A stretch of DNA of 64,000 bases from positions 1-64,000 of the IMG/VR virus record IMGVR_UViG_3300043803_000951; one strand, 5' to 3'. This stretch comes from a virus. The translations under genes and the position numbers were made by a program. Below are positions 7,658-15,102 of this stretch, piece by piece. Positions within the stretch are counted from its first letter, which is position 1. The number at the start of each line of letters is the position of its first letter. The notes under the pieces are model-generated. The model was not told the origin of the DNA and made no database searches. It worked only from the letters and a program-made list of their open reading frames with translations.

Positions 7658-7899
7658 TTCAGTGATACGGTGAAGTGGATGTTGCTGCCGGTGGTTTCGG
7701 ATTGACCGCTTTTGTAGCCGACGAAGGCCGTGAACTCGGCGAACCGCATACGGGGATCGTATCCGCCCATATTCGGGCTGAAGGCAATCCCGCGCTTCCC
7801 CCACTTCCGGCGGGCCATCCGGTCCGCGAAGATTTGGGCGGCCTCCCGCATTCCTTCCGCCTTCACATTCCTCATCCCGGAGCATAGGTAGGTATTCAC
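7654..7899 (-). CDS. Hypothetical protein (81 aa)
   Basis: GTG start at 7899 with GTGA overlap upstream and ATGA overlap downstream. Contains a basic helix (AQIFADRMARRKWGKRG) and a beta-rich end. No family recognised. Confidence 0.5.
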   Translation of the reverse strand: MNTYLCSGMRNVKAEGMREAAQIFADRMARRKWGKRGIAFSPNMGGYDPRMRFAEFTAFVGYKSGQSETTGSNIHFTVSLK

Positions 7900-8252
7900 A
7901 GGGAGCCTTTCGCCTTCAGGAGGACACGCCTTGCTTTCGCAATTGTCTCATCGGAAGGCATTTCGTTCTCCGTTTCATCTATCCATTTCAGGAACAACTC
8001 AAGCGCCTCAACCATCTCCGGCGTAAGGTTTACCACCTTCACGATATACTCCGCATTGGCCGCCGCGACCAGCTTGTTTGGGTTCCCCATGTTCACCACG
8101 GGCGCCCCGTCCTTGTCGGCCACAAAGCGGCGGTCGTGGACGAACCAAGGGAGCGGGCTATGGGCCGGCAGCTCCCCATACGCATCCGCCTTGGCCTTGG
8201 CGTGGGCGGTTGAGGAGTAGAGATTGGCGGACTGGATTGCTTTGGTTTTCAT
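7896..8252 (-). CDS. Conserved phage accessory protein (118 aa)
   Basis: Residues about 45-90 (VNMGNPNKLVAAANAEYIV, then VNLTPEMVEALELFL) resemble the widespread phage pattern in which an asparagine-rich loop precedes NAEYIV and a C-terminal helix. These proteins occur in accessory regions of phages and integrative elements and have no assigned function. First gene of a coupled leftward set. Confidence 0.6.
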   Translation of the reverse strand: MKTKAIQSANLYSSTAHAKAKADAYGELPAHSPLPWFVHDRRFVADKDGAPVVNMGNPNKLVAAANAEYIVKVVNLTPEMVEALELFLKWIDETENEMPSDETIAKARRVLLKAKGSL

Positions 8253-8264
8253 TGGCTTGGCAGG

Positions 8265-8705
8265 TTAGTAGCGGACGAGGTAGGTAGTGCCCTGATATTT
8301 CACTTCCGAATAGTCAACGCGGAGGTTGTCGGCCGTTTTGTCCCAGTCGATTGCGATGTAGCCGGGCAAGTCTTTCGGCAAGTCGCCAATGTCCTCCAGA
8401 AGCTCCATACAGTAGTCAACGAACTCGCTTTCCGGGATCATCGTCGCCCCGTCTTTCCAGTCGCTGATTTCCTCGCTGAGGGATTCCAGTTCCGCGAGTT
8501 CCTTCTGTTCGTCCTCGTCAAAGTCGGCCTCCAGCTTTTCGAGTTCTTCAACCGCCTTCTCGAATGCTTCCGGACTGGCCGTCTCGTCTGCCTCCGTCTC
8601 GTCCCGTTGCTCAATGGCTTCGTCGATGGCGTCCCGCTTGGCCTCCAGTTCTTCAAGCCGTTCCTGAAGGTCGCGGGTGTCAATGATTCCAGAATTACGT
8701 GGCAT
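8265..8705 (-). CDS. Acidic coiled-coil accessory protein (146 aa)
   Basis: Residues about 10-90 are an acidic coiled coil rich in Glu and Asp. The C-terminal part (IPESEFVDYCMELLEDIG, then GYIAIDWDKTADNLRVDY) is a compact domain shared by many phage and plasmid accessory proteins of unknown function. The acidity might mimic DNA or bind a basic partner, but that is only inference. Confidence 0.65.
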   Translation of the reverse strand: MPRNSGIIDTRDLQERLEELEAKRDAIDEAIEQRDETEADETASPEAFEKAVEELEKLEADFDEDEQKELAELESLSEEISDWKDGATMIPESEFVDYCMELLEDIGDLPKDLPGYIAIDWDKTADNLRVDYSEVKYQGTTYLVRY

Positions 8706-8798
8706 AGCTTTGTCTTTCCTGTCGCCCGGCCTCCGCGTAATTGCCGAGGGCGGGCCGCAAGAGCCGGAAGGATTCGCTCCGGCGGGCGGGGCGCTGGA

Positions 8799-9188
8799 TC
8801 AATCCTCCGCCAAGTCCTGAAGGACGAGCTTCTGGCAATCCGGCGGCAAGTCGGCAAACCGGATGCGCTTGCCAAGGTGGTTACGCCCGCCAAGGCGGCA
8901 AGGCGGGAAGTCTGCCGGCCCACGGTCGCTTTCCCCATGCTGGCCGAATCCCTGAGGATGGAATGGCTCCGTGCTCATGCCCGCGTAGGCGAAGCTGTCC
9001 GGAGAGTAGCGGGTGCCATCCTTCTGGATCATCGGCTTCAGGTAGACGGCGGTGTAGCGGTCAAACGTGCCGCCCCTGTTTGGCCCACCGTTATCGTAAA
9101 ACCTGGCCAGCTTGTTGCGGGTGTTGACGAGGCGGGCGCGGATTGCCATATGGTCGGTTTGCTTTTGGGATTTGGTTAGAGAGTTCAT
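8799..9188 (-). CDS. Conserved phage/plasmid accessory protein (129 aa)
   Basis: Contains TFDRYTAVYLKP, then YAGMSTEPFHPQGFGQHGE and LGKRIRFADLPPDCQKLV, a conserved arrangement in phage and integrative-element accessory regions. The family has no assigned function. An internal ATG at 9149 is an alternative start. The gap to the next gene holds a GC-rich hairpin. Confidence 0.65.
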   Translation of the reverse strand: MNSLTKSQKQTDHMAIRARLVNTRNKLARFYDNGGPNRGGTFDRYTAVYLKPMIQKDGTRYSPDSFAYAGMSTEPFHPQGFGQHGESDRGPADFPPCRLGGRNHLGKRIRFADLPPDCQKLVLQDLAED

Positions 9189-9224
9189 CGGTTTTGCAGT
9201 TGTTCGTTATGGTCTAGGAAATTG

Positions 9225-9773
9225 TCACTTGGCTTCCATTTCAAAGTCTTCGCGGCAAGCCCTGGCGGCCTCTTCACGACTAGGAAATTCCTCTTCACTT
9301 GCCCACTGCTCAACCTCGGAATCGGACGTCTCGAAATACCAGCGGCCCGTCTCCGGATTGCGGGTAACGGCCCGCCCGTTACCCTGAAGCCATTCGTCGC
9401 TCACCTGCCCGAAATCTTCCGGAAGCAGGTAGTGCTCCCCGAAAATCTTGGCCGCATCTTGCAAAGCATCCCCGATTTCGTCCGGATATCCACGGTCCCA
9501 GAAGCCTACGCCGTGGCCGTTCCGGCTAAACCAGAAGTCCCGCCCGTTTTGATCATCGTCGCCGGCCTTGGCCAGCAATTCAGCGTTGGCTTCCTGGAAT
9601 GACCGGCAAGCCACGTCCGCTTCCAGAATCCACCAAGCGGGGAGTTCGGGCGCCAGTTCATCGGCCCGCCCACATTCGGCGTAATCGCAGCCGGAAGGCG
9701 GGTAGGCGTCGGTTGTAAACAGGGCGGCCTCTACGTAGCCGCGGAGGAATGGGGAGGCTTCGGAGAGTTTCAT
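9225..9773 (-). CDS. Conserved phage accessory protein with HGxGFWDRG motif (182 aa)
   Basis: I use ATG at 9773 (start KLSEASPFLRGY). Residues about 95-125 (GRDFWFSRNGHGVGFWDRG) match a recurring motif of phage and plasmid accessory proteins. The C-terminal third (YFETSDSEVEQWASEEEFP) resembles a second small domain, so this may be a fusion. Function unknown. Confidence 0.65.
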   Translation of the reverse strand: MKLSEASPFLRGYVEAALFTTDAYPPSGCDYAECGRADELAPELPAWWILEADVACRSFQEANAELLAKAGDDDQNGRDFWFSRNGHGVGFWDRGYPDEIGDALQDAAKIFGEHYLLPEDFGQVSDEWLQGNGRAVTRNPETGRWYFETSDSEVEQWASEEEFPSREEAARACREDFEMEAK

Positions 9774-9786
9774 TTGGTAAAGTGGG

Positions 9787-9939
9787 TTATGGGTTACGGC
9801 TGGAAATCCAAATTGCAGAGTCATTCCGGGCATCCCGCTTGGTCCGGCAGTAGCCGCCGGCCAGTAGGTTGCCCGCGTTGTCGGTGACGGACCAGAGCCA
9901 AGCCCGGCCGGTTTTCGTAAAGGTTGCGTTCATTGTCAT
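9787..9939 (-). CDS. Small hypothetical protein (50 aa)
   Basis: ATG at 9939 (a second in-frame ATG is at 9933), preceded by AGGAGA at a good ribosome-binding distance. Beta-rich start (ATFTKTGRAWLWSVTD) with a glycine loop. It was too short for routine ORF calling. A copy of the CTAGGAAATT repeat lies just upstream. Confidence 0.5.
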   Translation of the reverse strand: MTMNATFTKTGRAWLWSVTDNAGNLLAGGYCRTKRDARNDSAIWISSRNP

Positions 9940-9953
9940 TGTCTCCTAGGAAA

Positions 9954-10160
9954 TTACAGGCCCAAAAGTTCCCGCTGGCGGGCCGTCCCGAACTGGCGGA
10001 CGTAGGCGTTGACCTCCCCGGCAGTTTCGGGGCAGATGCCGTTACGGTGGGTTTCGGGAAGGTCGCCGTTCGTTTGGATAGTGAAGGGGCGGGCGCCGGG
10101 GATAGTTACCCGGACGATTCGGTTTCCGTTGCGGTCGCGGTCGGTGGTGCAGGTTGTCAT
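9954..10160 (-). CDS. Small conserved phage protein (68 aa)
   Basis: Contains PFTIQTNGDLPETHRNG, a motif I recognise from small phage and plasmid accessory proteins, followed by a helical C-terminus. Function unknown. The stop codon lies inside a CTAGGAAATT repeat. Confidence 0.6.
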   Translation of the reverse strand: MTTCTTDRDRNGNRIVRVTIPGARPFTIQTNGDLPETHRNGICPETAGEVNAYVRQFGTARQRELLGL

Positions 10161-10169
10161 GGGATAGCC

Positions 10170-10433
10170 TTAGGAATTGACGGGGACGTTGGTAGCGGTG
10201 GCGATGGCGGCGCGAAGCCCGGCCTTTGCGTCCCCGTCCATTGGCCCGGGGCTTGTGTTATCTTCCAACGCCCGCAATGCGGAGAGGCAAGCGGCCAGCA
10301 ATTCCGGGGCGGAGGCGATTAGGCGGGCGTTGGCTTCGGATTTCGGCCCGGTGTCGCAACTGATCACGCCGTCTTGCGTGTCCACAAGGTCGCCGTCGTT
10401 TAGCCAAGGCCCGGGAGTGTGGGTCAATTTCAT
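10170..10433 (-). CDS. Conserved phage protein, HTPGPW / LIASAPELL type (87 aa)
   Basis: ATG at 10433. The N-terminal HTPGPW and the ARLIASAPELLAACL helix identify a widely distributed phage protein family with no known function. Any start further upstream would enter a GC-rich intergenic stretch. It is the gene whose family I am surest of in this accessory block. Confidence 0.75.
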   Translation of the reverse strand: MKLTHTPGPWLNDGDLVDTQDGVISCDTGPKSEANARLIASAPELLAACLSALRALEDNTSPGPMDGDAKAGLRAAIATATNVPVNS

Positions 10434-10514
10434 TCTAGTTTTCCAGTTAGGGGTCCGGCTAATTCCGGCCCGCCTTGCCCGCCGACCTGAGCCGGAAGGC
10501 AACGCGGGGCGGGA

Positions 10515-11378
10515 CTACCAAGCCATCGCCTTGGCGAACCGTTCAATCTCCGGCCAAGCTATCCGGTGGCAACCGGCGACGATTCCCTGATCATTCACGG
10601 CGTCCAATTGGTAGCCGCCGACAGTGTGGGCTTCCCCGTTCTTATGCCATCCCCGGGAACGGAGCGCGGAAGCAAAGCGGAAAGTCCGTTCCGCATCGGC
10701 CAAGGGAACCCGGGCGCCCTTAGTTGTCACAAGCTCCAATCCCTCCGCCCGGAGCATTACGGGCCAATGGTAGGAAGGCCGCACGGCAGCATCCCCGGCC
10801 AGCCAAGCCGCGATTTCCTCTGCGTCACGGGCAAGCCTAGCCTTCTCCCGTTCCCGGGCCAGCTTGGCCGCCTTGGCCTTGGCGCGAGTCTCCGCCGCGG
10901 CCAGCCGGGAAACCGTCTTTTCGTCCACCTTGCGACGGAGCCCGAAGAAAGCGGAGATTTCCCCGGCCTTGCGGATACAGGCCGCTTGCGCCGCAAGGTA
11001 GCTGTCCCTGCCCGTCCGCGCCTTGGCGGCCTTGCTGGCGTGGATTGCCGCCGTCTTTACCGCATGATCAAACAATTCGCTTGGCTTCACGTCCGCCAAG
11101 CTCATTCCGCGCCCGATTCCGTCAGCAACAAACACGGGAACTCCGCCCGGAATTGCGCGGCGAACTTCGTTTTGTGCCTTGGCTGTGGTGACGGAGTAGC
11201 TTGTCGCGTTGAAAATGACGAAAGGCTTGCCCTTGTGCTCGCAATGGCGGGCGATTTCCGTCGCGTAGCTGAGAATTGCTGGCCCGTTGAATGAGAGATT
11301 GCCGGGGCATCGGCCATGCGGGGCGGACTTGTGAGCCCAAACGTGGGGGAGTTCTGCGGAAGTGAAGACTGTTTTCAT
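10515..11378 (-). CDS. Conserved phage/integrative-element protein (287 aa)
   Basis: The N-terminal domain (LPHVWAHKSAPHGRC, then GNLSFNGPAILSYATEIARH) and the following VIFNATSYSVTTAKAQNEV match a widespread hypothetical family in phages and mobile elements. The middle is an alanine-rich coiled coil (about 150-200), and the C-terminus (GCHRIAWPEIERFAKAMAW) is conserved too. Biochemical role unknown; an RNA- or DNA-binding role is possible. Alone in its stretch rather than coupled. Confidence 0.7.
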   Translation of the reverse strand: MKTVFTSAELPHVWAHKSAPHGRCPGNLSFNGPAILSYATEIARHCEHKGKPFVIFNATSYSVTTAKAQNEVRRAIPGGVPVFVADGIGRGMSLADVKPSELFDHAVKTAAIHASKAAKARTGRDSYLAAQAACIRKAGEISAFFGLRRKVDEKTVSRLAAAETRAKAKAAKLAREREKARLARDAEEIAAWLAGDAAVRPSYHWPVMLRAEGLELVTTKGARVPLADAERTFRFASALRSRGWHKNGEAHTVGGYQLDAVNDQGIVAGCHRIAWPEIERFAKAMAW

Positions 11379-11397
11379 TGCTTTGAGGGATTGGAGG

Positions 11398-11496
11398 TTA
11401 CAGGGGCAGGAAAATGAGGGCGATGGAGTAGGCTAGCAGGCTCGCCACTACGGCGAAGACCAGGAAGGCGACAAGGAAGGAAAGGATGGGGCGCAT
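11398..11496 (-). CDS. Very small single-span membrane protein (32 aa)
   Basis: ATG at 11496. Almost the whole product is one hydrophobic segment (ILSFLVAFLVFAVVASLLAY), with Arg near the N-terminus, so it should insert in the membrane N-in. It could be a toxin, a regulator or a holin-like peptide. Its translation is not proven. It sits alone between two conserved accessory genes. Confidence 0.4.
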   Translation of the reverse strand: MRPILSFLVAFLVFAVVASLLAYSIALIFLPL

Positions 11497-11503
11497 ATGT
11501 GGA

Positions 11504-11830
11504 TTAACGGTTAGATTTAAGGATGCCGGCCGCTTCCATCGCCTTCCGCCAATACTTGGCAAGGCGGGGCGGATTTGATCGGCAAAAATGGATTGATTCG
11601 GATTCGTAAGCGCCAGTCCGGAAATCCTGCTCTGCGTAGCTGGTCAGCCATTCCCCAACGCGGCCCGATGCTGGCCGATCTGAGCATTCCGGGAAGCCTT
11701 CCATTTCGCGGACAAGCTCCCGGAAGGTGAATTCCCGCTCTTCAAAAACGAATCCGCGCTCCGCGGCTTCGCCATAGCTGGCCGATTCGTCCGTCACAAT
11801 CTCAAATGTTTTGCTGATCAGGATGGGCAT
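11504..11830 (-). CDS. Conserved phage accessory protein, FTFRELV type (108 aa)
   Basis: ATG at 11830. The segment EREFTFRELVREMEGFPECS followed by a W-L-containing strand matches a phage and plasmid accessory family of unknown function. An upstream extension in the same frame overlaps the neighbouring gene and has no convincing start. Confidence 0.65.
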   Translation of the reverse strand: MPILISKTFEIVTDESASYGEAAERGFVFEEREFTFRELVREMEGFPECSDRPASGRVGEWLTSYAEQDFRTGAYESESIHFCRSNPPRLAKYWRKAMEAAGILKSNR

Positions 11831-11850
11831 AACAAGGGGAGGTTTGGCGG

Positions 11851-12186
11851 TTAGGGTGCGAGCTTGCGATCCGTCGCATTGGAACCGACGAAATAGGGGC
11901 GCATATTGTGGGACCAATAGTGGCCGGAAATTCCGAGGTCCGTGATTTCCTTCTTTTCCCATTCGGCCATGGCCGGGTCAAACTTCACAAGCCGTCCGTC
12001 GCTTAGGGTGTAAAGGAAAGTGAGTTTATCAAAATACCAACGGTCCCGCCGGCAATCCATGTATCCGGAAAGGTAGGCCCATTCGTATGCCGGGAGGTTG
12101 AATTCCTTTCGCAATTCAAGCCAGCGACGTGTAAGCTCTTCGCTGGCCATGCCGTAGCATTCGGCCCTTGAAAGCAAGCCTTGCAC
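11851..12186 (-). CDS. Conserved accessory protein (111 aa)
   Basis: Contains LPAYEWAYLSGYMDCRRDRW and, near the end, GISGHYWSHNMRPYFVGSN, patterns recurring in phage accessory regions without known function. Start uncertain: GTG at 12186 gives 111 residues, ATG at 12150 gives 99. A short ORF in another frame begins at ATG 12229, and the true N-terminus could have been lost by a frameshift there. Confidence 0.55.
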   Translation of the reverse strand: MQGLLSRAECYGMASEELTRRWLELRKEFNLPAYEWAYLSGYMDCRRDRWYFDKLTFLYTLSDGRLVKFDPAMAEWEKKEITDLGISGHYWSHNMRPYFVGSNATDRKLAP

Positions 12187-12318
12187 GCGAGTCTTCGCGG
12201 CGGACGGGGAACGGGGACGGAGTTTTCATTGGTAGGGATAGCTAGGAAAAGGAGCGGTTCATTCCGCCCCCACCATAACCCCCGGCCGGTTAGGCCAGAG
12301 GCTAGGGCGGGAGTCCGG

Positions 12319-12555
12319 TTAGATTTGCCCCTCTTGCCAGAAGGAAAGGCCAGAAAAACTACCGTCCGCCCGGTATGTGAAGGCCAAGCGGGAAACGTGG
12401 GCGCGAGGGTTCTCTAGGACAATTTCAACGTCGCCTTCCGCTTCCGGGGAGGAAATTCGGCAAACTCGGTAGGTTGCGCCGTCCTCCTTCTGGAAGGCGA
12501 GAACTTGGGAAGTGACAGCTTGAGCGAATGTGACAAGGTTTGTGGTGCGCTTCAT
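12319..12555 (-). CDS. First leftward accessory gene, hypothetical (78 aa)
   Basis: ATG at 12555, the first gene transcribed leftward from the divergent control region. The sequence TTNLVTFAQAVTSQVLAFQ then YRVCRISSPEAEGDVEIVL looks like a small mixed alpha/beta protein. Expressed early if the nearby promoter is early, but nothing indicates function. Confidence 0.55.
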   Translation of the reverse strand: MKRTTNLVTFAQAVTSQVLAFQKEDGATYRVCRISSPEAEGDVEIVLENPRAHVSRLAFTYRADGSFSGLSFWQEGQI

Positions 12556-12949
12556 GAGTGTGATGTGTGAGATGTGATTTGTTGCGACGAGAGATACTAG
12601 GAAATGGCGATCCCCGCTTGCGCCGCGTTCGCGACACTCCAATCGCATCAACGCATCCGGATACGTGGATATGTTGCAAATGTTTTACCCCTAAAACAAA
12701 TTGCCGCAGAACACGACAACAGGCCCGCCACCGTTGGATTGCAAGCACTTACAAAAGGAGCCTTTCCGGGCAAATCCGGGAGCGCGAAGAGCCCCCCGGA
12801 GTCCCCTTTGGCCTGGCCGGTAGGTGCGTGTGGTATCAAATACATAGGTTTGTAACGGTCACGGCTTGTTTTGGATTTTGGCTTTGGGTTTTTTGGGCTC
12901 ATTTCCATTTCTTGATTTACTTGTGGGGGCCTTTGGGGACACTTCTTGC
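12556..12949 (+). promoter_or_regulatory. Divergent control region between leftward and rightward early genes
   Basis: This 394-base stretch holds no convincing gene; the one rightward open frame inside it has no start signal and no recognisable sequence. It should carry promoters for both arms. It contains an 18-bp palindrome at 12681-12698, a CTAGGAAAT copy at 12597-12605, and a T- and G-rich tract about 12865-12910 before the HNH gene. I could not assign clear -35/-10 pairs. Confidence 0.5.
12681..12698. promoter_or_regulatory. Perfect palindrome, operator candidate
   Basis: TGTTTTA, four C residues, TAAAACA: seven-base perfect arms around a four-base spacer. It lies within the divergent intergenic region, where a repressor or activator would bind. 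No CI-type repressor gene was recognised in the window, so the binding protein is unknown. Confidence 0.45.
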
Positions 12950-13570
12950 ATGACTAAAAAAGAACGCAAGAAGCTATATCTTGCCCGCCGATTATCTTCC
13001 GGGAAATGCGCCCACTGCAAAAGCCCGGTGGCCCCCGGTAAGACGTGCTGCCAGCGCCATCTGGACATACTCAAGACAAACCACGCCATAAGGCTAAAGA
13101 ACCGTGATCTGCTTGGGCTTTGCGTGAAATGCGGAGGGGCCGTGTCTAAGGGTCGCTATTGTGATCGGCATCACCTAATGAGGAGGGCAATCCGGTCCGC
13201 GAGAAAGCTAACGGCGATTGGCAGGGTTGAGCGGAGCATAAAGAAGCGACTGAGGGCAGTAACGCGCCATGCCGCCCCAGTCCCATTCAAGGAGCTGGTT
13301 GGATGTTCCTCTCGGGAACTAGTCACCCACCTCGAATCCCTGTGGAAGCCGGGAATGAGCTGGTCGAACTACGGCTGGGGGACTGGAAAGTGGCAGTTGG
13401 ACCATATCCGCCCGATCTGCTCATTTGACCGGACTTCCCGGGAGGGCCTGAAGGAAGCCTTCCACTTCAGCAATACCCAGCCATTGTGGCATGAGGAGAA
13501 CATGGCGAAGGCTGCTTCCATTCCTGAGGAGTCCTCTGGAGATTTGTCTATGCGTTCGTGCCCTGCCTGA
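12950..13570 (+). CDS. HNH endonuclease with two zinc-binding knuckles
   Basis: 206 residues from ATG at 12950; the longer open frame lacks a credible start. Two CxxC...CxxxH knuckles lie at about 20-37 and 58-75. The C-terminal half has LVTHLESLWKPGMSWSNYG, WQLDHIRPICSFD and TQPLWHEENMAK, the pattern of phage HNH nucleases (His-metal-His core around LDHI). It probably nicks or cleaves DNA as a homing-type enzyme. First gene of the rightward early operon. The gene at 29987-30712 shares the same C-terminal domain. Confidence 0.8.
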   Translation: MTKKERKKLYLARRLSSGKCAHCKSPVAPGKTCCQRHLDILKTNHAIRLKNRDLLGLCVKCGGAVSKGRYCDRHHLMRRAIRSARKLTAIGRVERSIKKRLRAVTRHAAPVPFKELVGCSSRELVTHLESLWKPGMSWSNYGWGTGKWQLDHIRPICSFDRTSREGLKEAFHFSNTQPLWHEENMAKAASIPEESSGDLSMRSCPA

Positions 13571-13580
13571 GATTTGCCCC

Positions 13581-13609
13581 TTGACAAGGAATCCCCTCCC
13601 GCCAACCCT
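13581..13609 (+). promoter_or_regulatory. TTGACA-N17-AACC block before a start codon
   Basis: TTGACA at 13581, 17 bases, then AACCCT at 13604, ten bases before the ATG at 13619. No Shine-Dalgarno sequence precedes that ATG. The same arrangement occurs at 18335, 44555 and 46175. The TTGACA is a perfect -35 element, but the -10 position does not match TATAAT. If it is a promoter, the transcript would be nearly leaderless. Confidence 0.4.
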
Positions 13610-13618
13610 CCCCCAACA

Positions 13619-13849
13619 ATGAGCGACAAGGAATCAAAAGCAATTCCGCCCTCCGTTGAGACTGGGCGGCTGATCTACGGCCAACCCAACGACTGCTGCG
13701 ACGACGGGACGCTGGGTCAGCAGATCGAAATCGAAACCCACGACGGCGGTGGCGGAAAGTATCTGACCATCAAGACGGACCGCTGGTCGTTTGATTCGGC
13801 GGAGCAACTGGTTGAACTGCTGGAAGAGGCGAAAAGGAGACTGCTATGA
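13619..13849 (+). CDS. Small hypothetical protein (76 aa)
   Basis: ATG at 13619 is preferred over the in-frame TTG at 13574 because the latter lies inside the TTGACA-type block. The C-terminal part (KYLTIKTDRWSFDSAEQL then a helix ending KRRLL) resembles small phage proteins. Its stop overlaps the next ATG. Function unknown. Confidence 0.55.
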   Translation: MSDKESKAIPPSVETGRLIYGQPNDCCDDGTLGQQIEIETHDGGGGKYLTIKTDRWSFDSAEQLVELLEEAKRRLL

Positions 13850-14232
13850 CCACTGAACCTACAAAAATGACCAAGGAACTCCACCTGAAGCTGGTGGCGG
13901 CATGGTGGGATGGGGAGCTGGAGTTCAACTATTCCGATACGGGCTGGTCGAAAGCAAAAGGCACTCCCGCCAGCGATAGCTCTCTCGCTTGCTACCGCAT
14001 CCGCCCCAAACCCACCCTGCGCCCGTGGAAGCCGGAGGAGGTGCCGGTTGGGGCGCAGATAAAGCTGAAGGGCTCGAAGGCAATCCGCCATTTGCTTGTT
14101 TGCACCACCGACCACGAAATCGAGGCTGGCCGGACATTCCGAGGACCCCACAAGTGGGCGTTTGATGAGTGCGTCCACTCCCTCGACAATGGTAAAACCT
14201 GGCTGCCCTGCGGCGTGGAGGAATCCAGATGA
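13846..14232 (+). CDS. Hypothetical phage protein (128 aa)
   Basis: ATGA overlaps on both sides. The N-terminal half has a W-W-x-G-E pattern ending in CYRIRPK, typical of small phage proteins that begin with a short beta module. The second half is beta-rich (VPVGAQIKLKGSKAIRHLL). No catalytic motif. Function unknown. Confidence 0.6.
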   Translation: MTTEPTKMTKELHLKLVAAWWDGELEFNYSDTGWSKAKGTPASDSSLACYRIRPKPTLRPWKPEEVPVGAQIKLKGSKAIRHLLVCTTDHEIEAGRTFRGPHKWAFDECVHSLDNGKTWLPCGVEESR

Positions 14233-14456
14233 CCCCCCAAGACCACCTCAACCGGGCTGCCCAACACGGAGCGCCTGGCCTATACCCTTCCATCCACGCA
14301 TCTGGATGGCCCACAACTCACTGGAATGCGATGCGGAATGCGGCTCCCAGCGTTGGGTATCGTCCAATCCGGGATACGGTGGCCTATCCGGACCCCAAAC
14401 CCGGTGAACTCGGAGCGTCCCTTGTTCGGGCCGGATCACTGAGGAGGATTCCATGA
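14229..14456 (+). CDS. Hypothetical protein (75 aa)
   Basis: Coupled by ATGA to its neighbour upstream and overlapped by the next ATG at 14453. Rich in Pro, Gly and Arg with little secondary structure expected. No family recognised. Confidence 0.5.
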   Translation: MTPQDHLNRAAQHGAPGLYPSIHASGWPTTHWNAMRNAAPSVGYRPIRDTVAYPDPKPGELGASLVRAGSLRRIP

Positions 14457-14584
14457 CCTACGACCCTGAAACCGCCGGCCCTTCCGGCCCCAACTGGGGG
14501 CTGCTCTTGCTGCTGGCCCTGAGCGCCCTGATGTTTGGATTGGCCGTCTTCGGGGCCTTCACCCTCGCCAAGCTGATCCTATGA
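14453..14584 (+). CDS. Small membrane protein, one transmembrane helix (43 aa)
   Basis: GAGGAG upstream serves as a ribosome-binding site for ATG 14453. Residues about 15-42 (WGLLLLLALSALMFGLAVFG and on) form a long hydrophobic helix. The short N-terminal tail is polar. Possible roles are a membrane-anchored regulator or exclusion protein; there is no direct evidence. Confidence 0.55.
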   Translation: MTYDPETAGPSGPNWGLLLLLALSALMFGLAVFGAFTLAKLIL

Positions 14585-14736
14585 CGGCCGATCTGAGGGC
14601 CTTCAAGGTCGTTTCCGGTAAGTTGGTAGCCAATCTGCCTCCCGAGCCCGTGGCGGACCTGCCAGAGCCCGAGGAAGGGCCTTCTAGGAAGACAAGGAAT
14701 GACGAGGAGGACGTGGGGTGGAGGCAGTGGGATTGA
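14581..14736 (+). CDS. Small acidic hypothetical protein (51 aa)
   Basis: ATG overlaps the preceding TGA. Acidic, proline-rich, ending RQWD. The same RQWD ending, encoded by a 22-base exact repeat, terminates the gene at 14872-15102. Function unknown. Confidence 0.45.
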   Translation: MTADLRAFKVVSGKLVANLPPEPVADLPEPEEGPSRKTRNDEEDVGWRQWD

Positions 14737-14741
14737 AGACC
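14720..14741 (+). repeat. 22-bp exact direct repeat, copy 1
   Basis: Identical to 15086-15107. It spans the end of one gene (RQWD then TGA), a GGAGG ribosome-binding site and the TTG start of the next gene (LKT). It looks like a duplicated stop/start junction. Confidence 0.7.
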
Positions 14742-14909
14742 GCCTCAAGCTGCTGCGGCCAGGAATGCCGGGTTGAAGGGAAGACGACCAACTACTACGT
14801 GTGCGTATGGTGCGGGAAGACGTGTGATGATTTGATTGGGTTGATGGAGGATTGGGATAGGAAGGAAGACCATGAAGAAGGAAAAGACCGTGAAGATTCC
14901 AGAGGCTGA
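14733..14909 (+). CDS. Small zinc-finger-like protein (58 aa)
   Basis: I use TTG at 14733: it lies eight bases after GGAGG and overlaps the previous TGA, as at 15099. An in-frame GTG at 14718 is the alternative. The sequence has CCGQEC and CVWCGKTC, which could form one zinc site, followed by an acidic tail. Function unknown. Confidence 0.5.
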   Translation: MKTASSCCGQECRVEGKTTNYYVCVWCGKTCDDLIGLMEDWDRKEDHEEGKDREDSRG

Positions 14910-15102
14910 ATACCGCTGCCTCGTAAACTCATCGCAGATGCTGGGCAGGATTGCTGCTACGGTGGGCGACTGGTGCCGGACCCCGGAATCCACCACCTAC
15001 GAGGCTGTGCTGGCCATGAAGGCGGAGCTGTATCGGCTACGGGCCGACGGGCTGGAGCGTGATTTGCAGGATGAGATCGAGCGGAGGAGGCAGTGGGATT
15101 GA
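14872..15102 (+). CDS. Small helical hypothetical protein (76 aa)
   Basis: ATG at 14872. The second half (LAMKAELYRLRADGLERDLQ) is a coiled-coil helix. It ends RQWD like the gene at 14581, through the 22-base repeat. It overlaps the preceding gene by 38 bases. Function unknown. Confidence 0.55.
   Translation: MKKEKTVKIPEAEYRCLVNSSQMLGRIAATVGDWCRTPESTTYEAVLAMKAELYRLRADGLERDLQDEIERRRQWD

Noticed and set aside
12604-12855. 83-codon rightward frame in the divergent control region
   Set aside because: No ribosome-binding site, no recognisable sequence, and it spans the palindrome; more likely non-coding.
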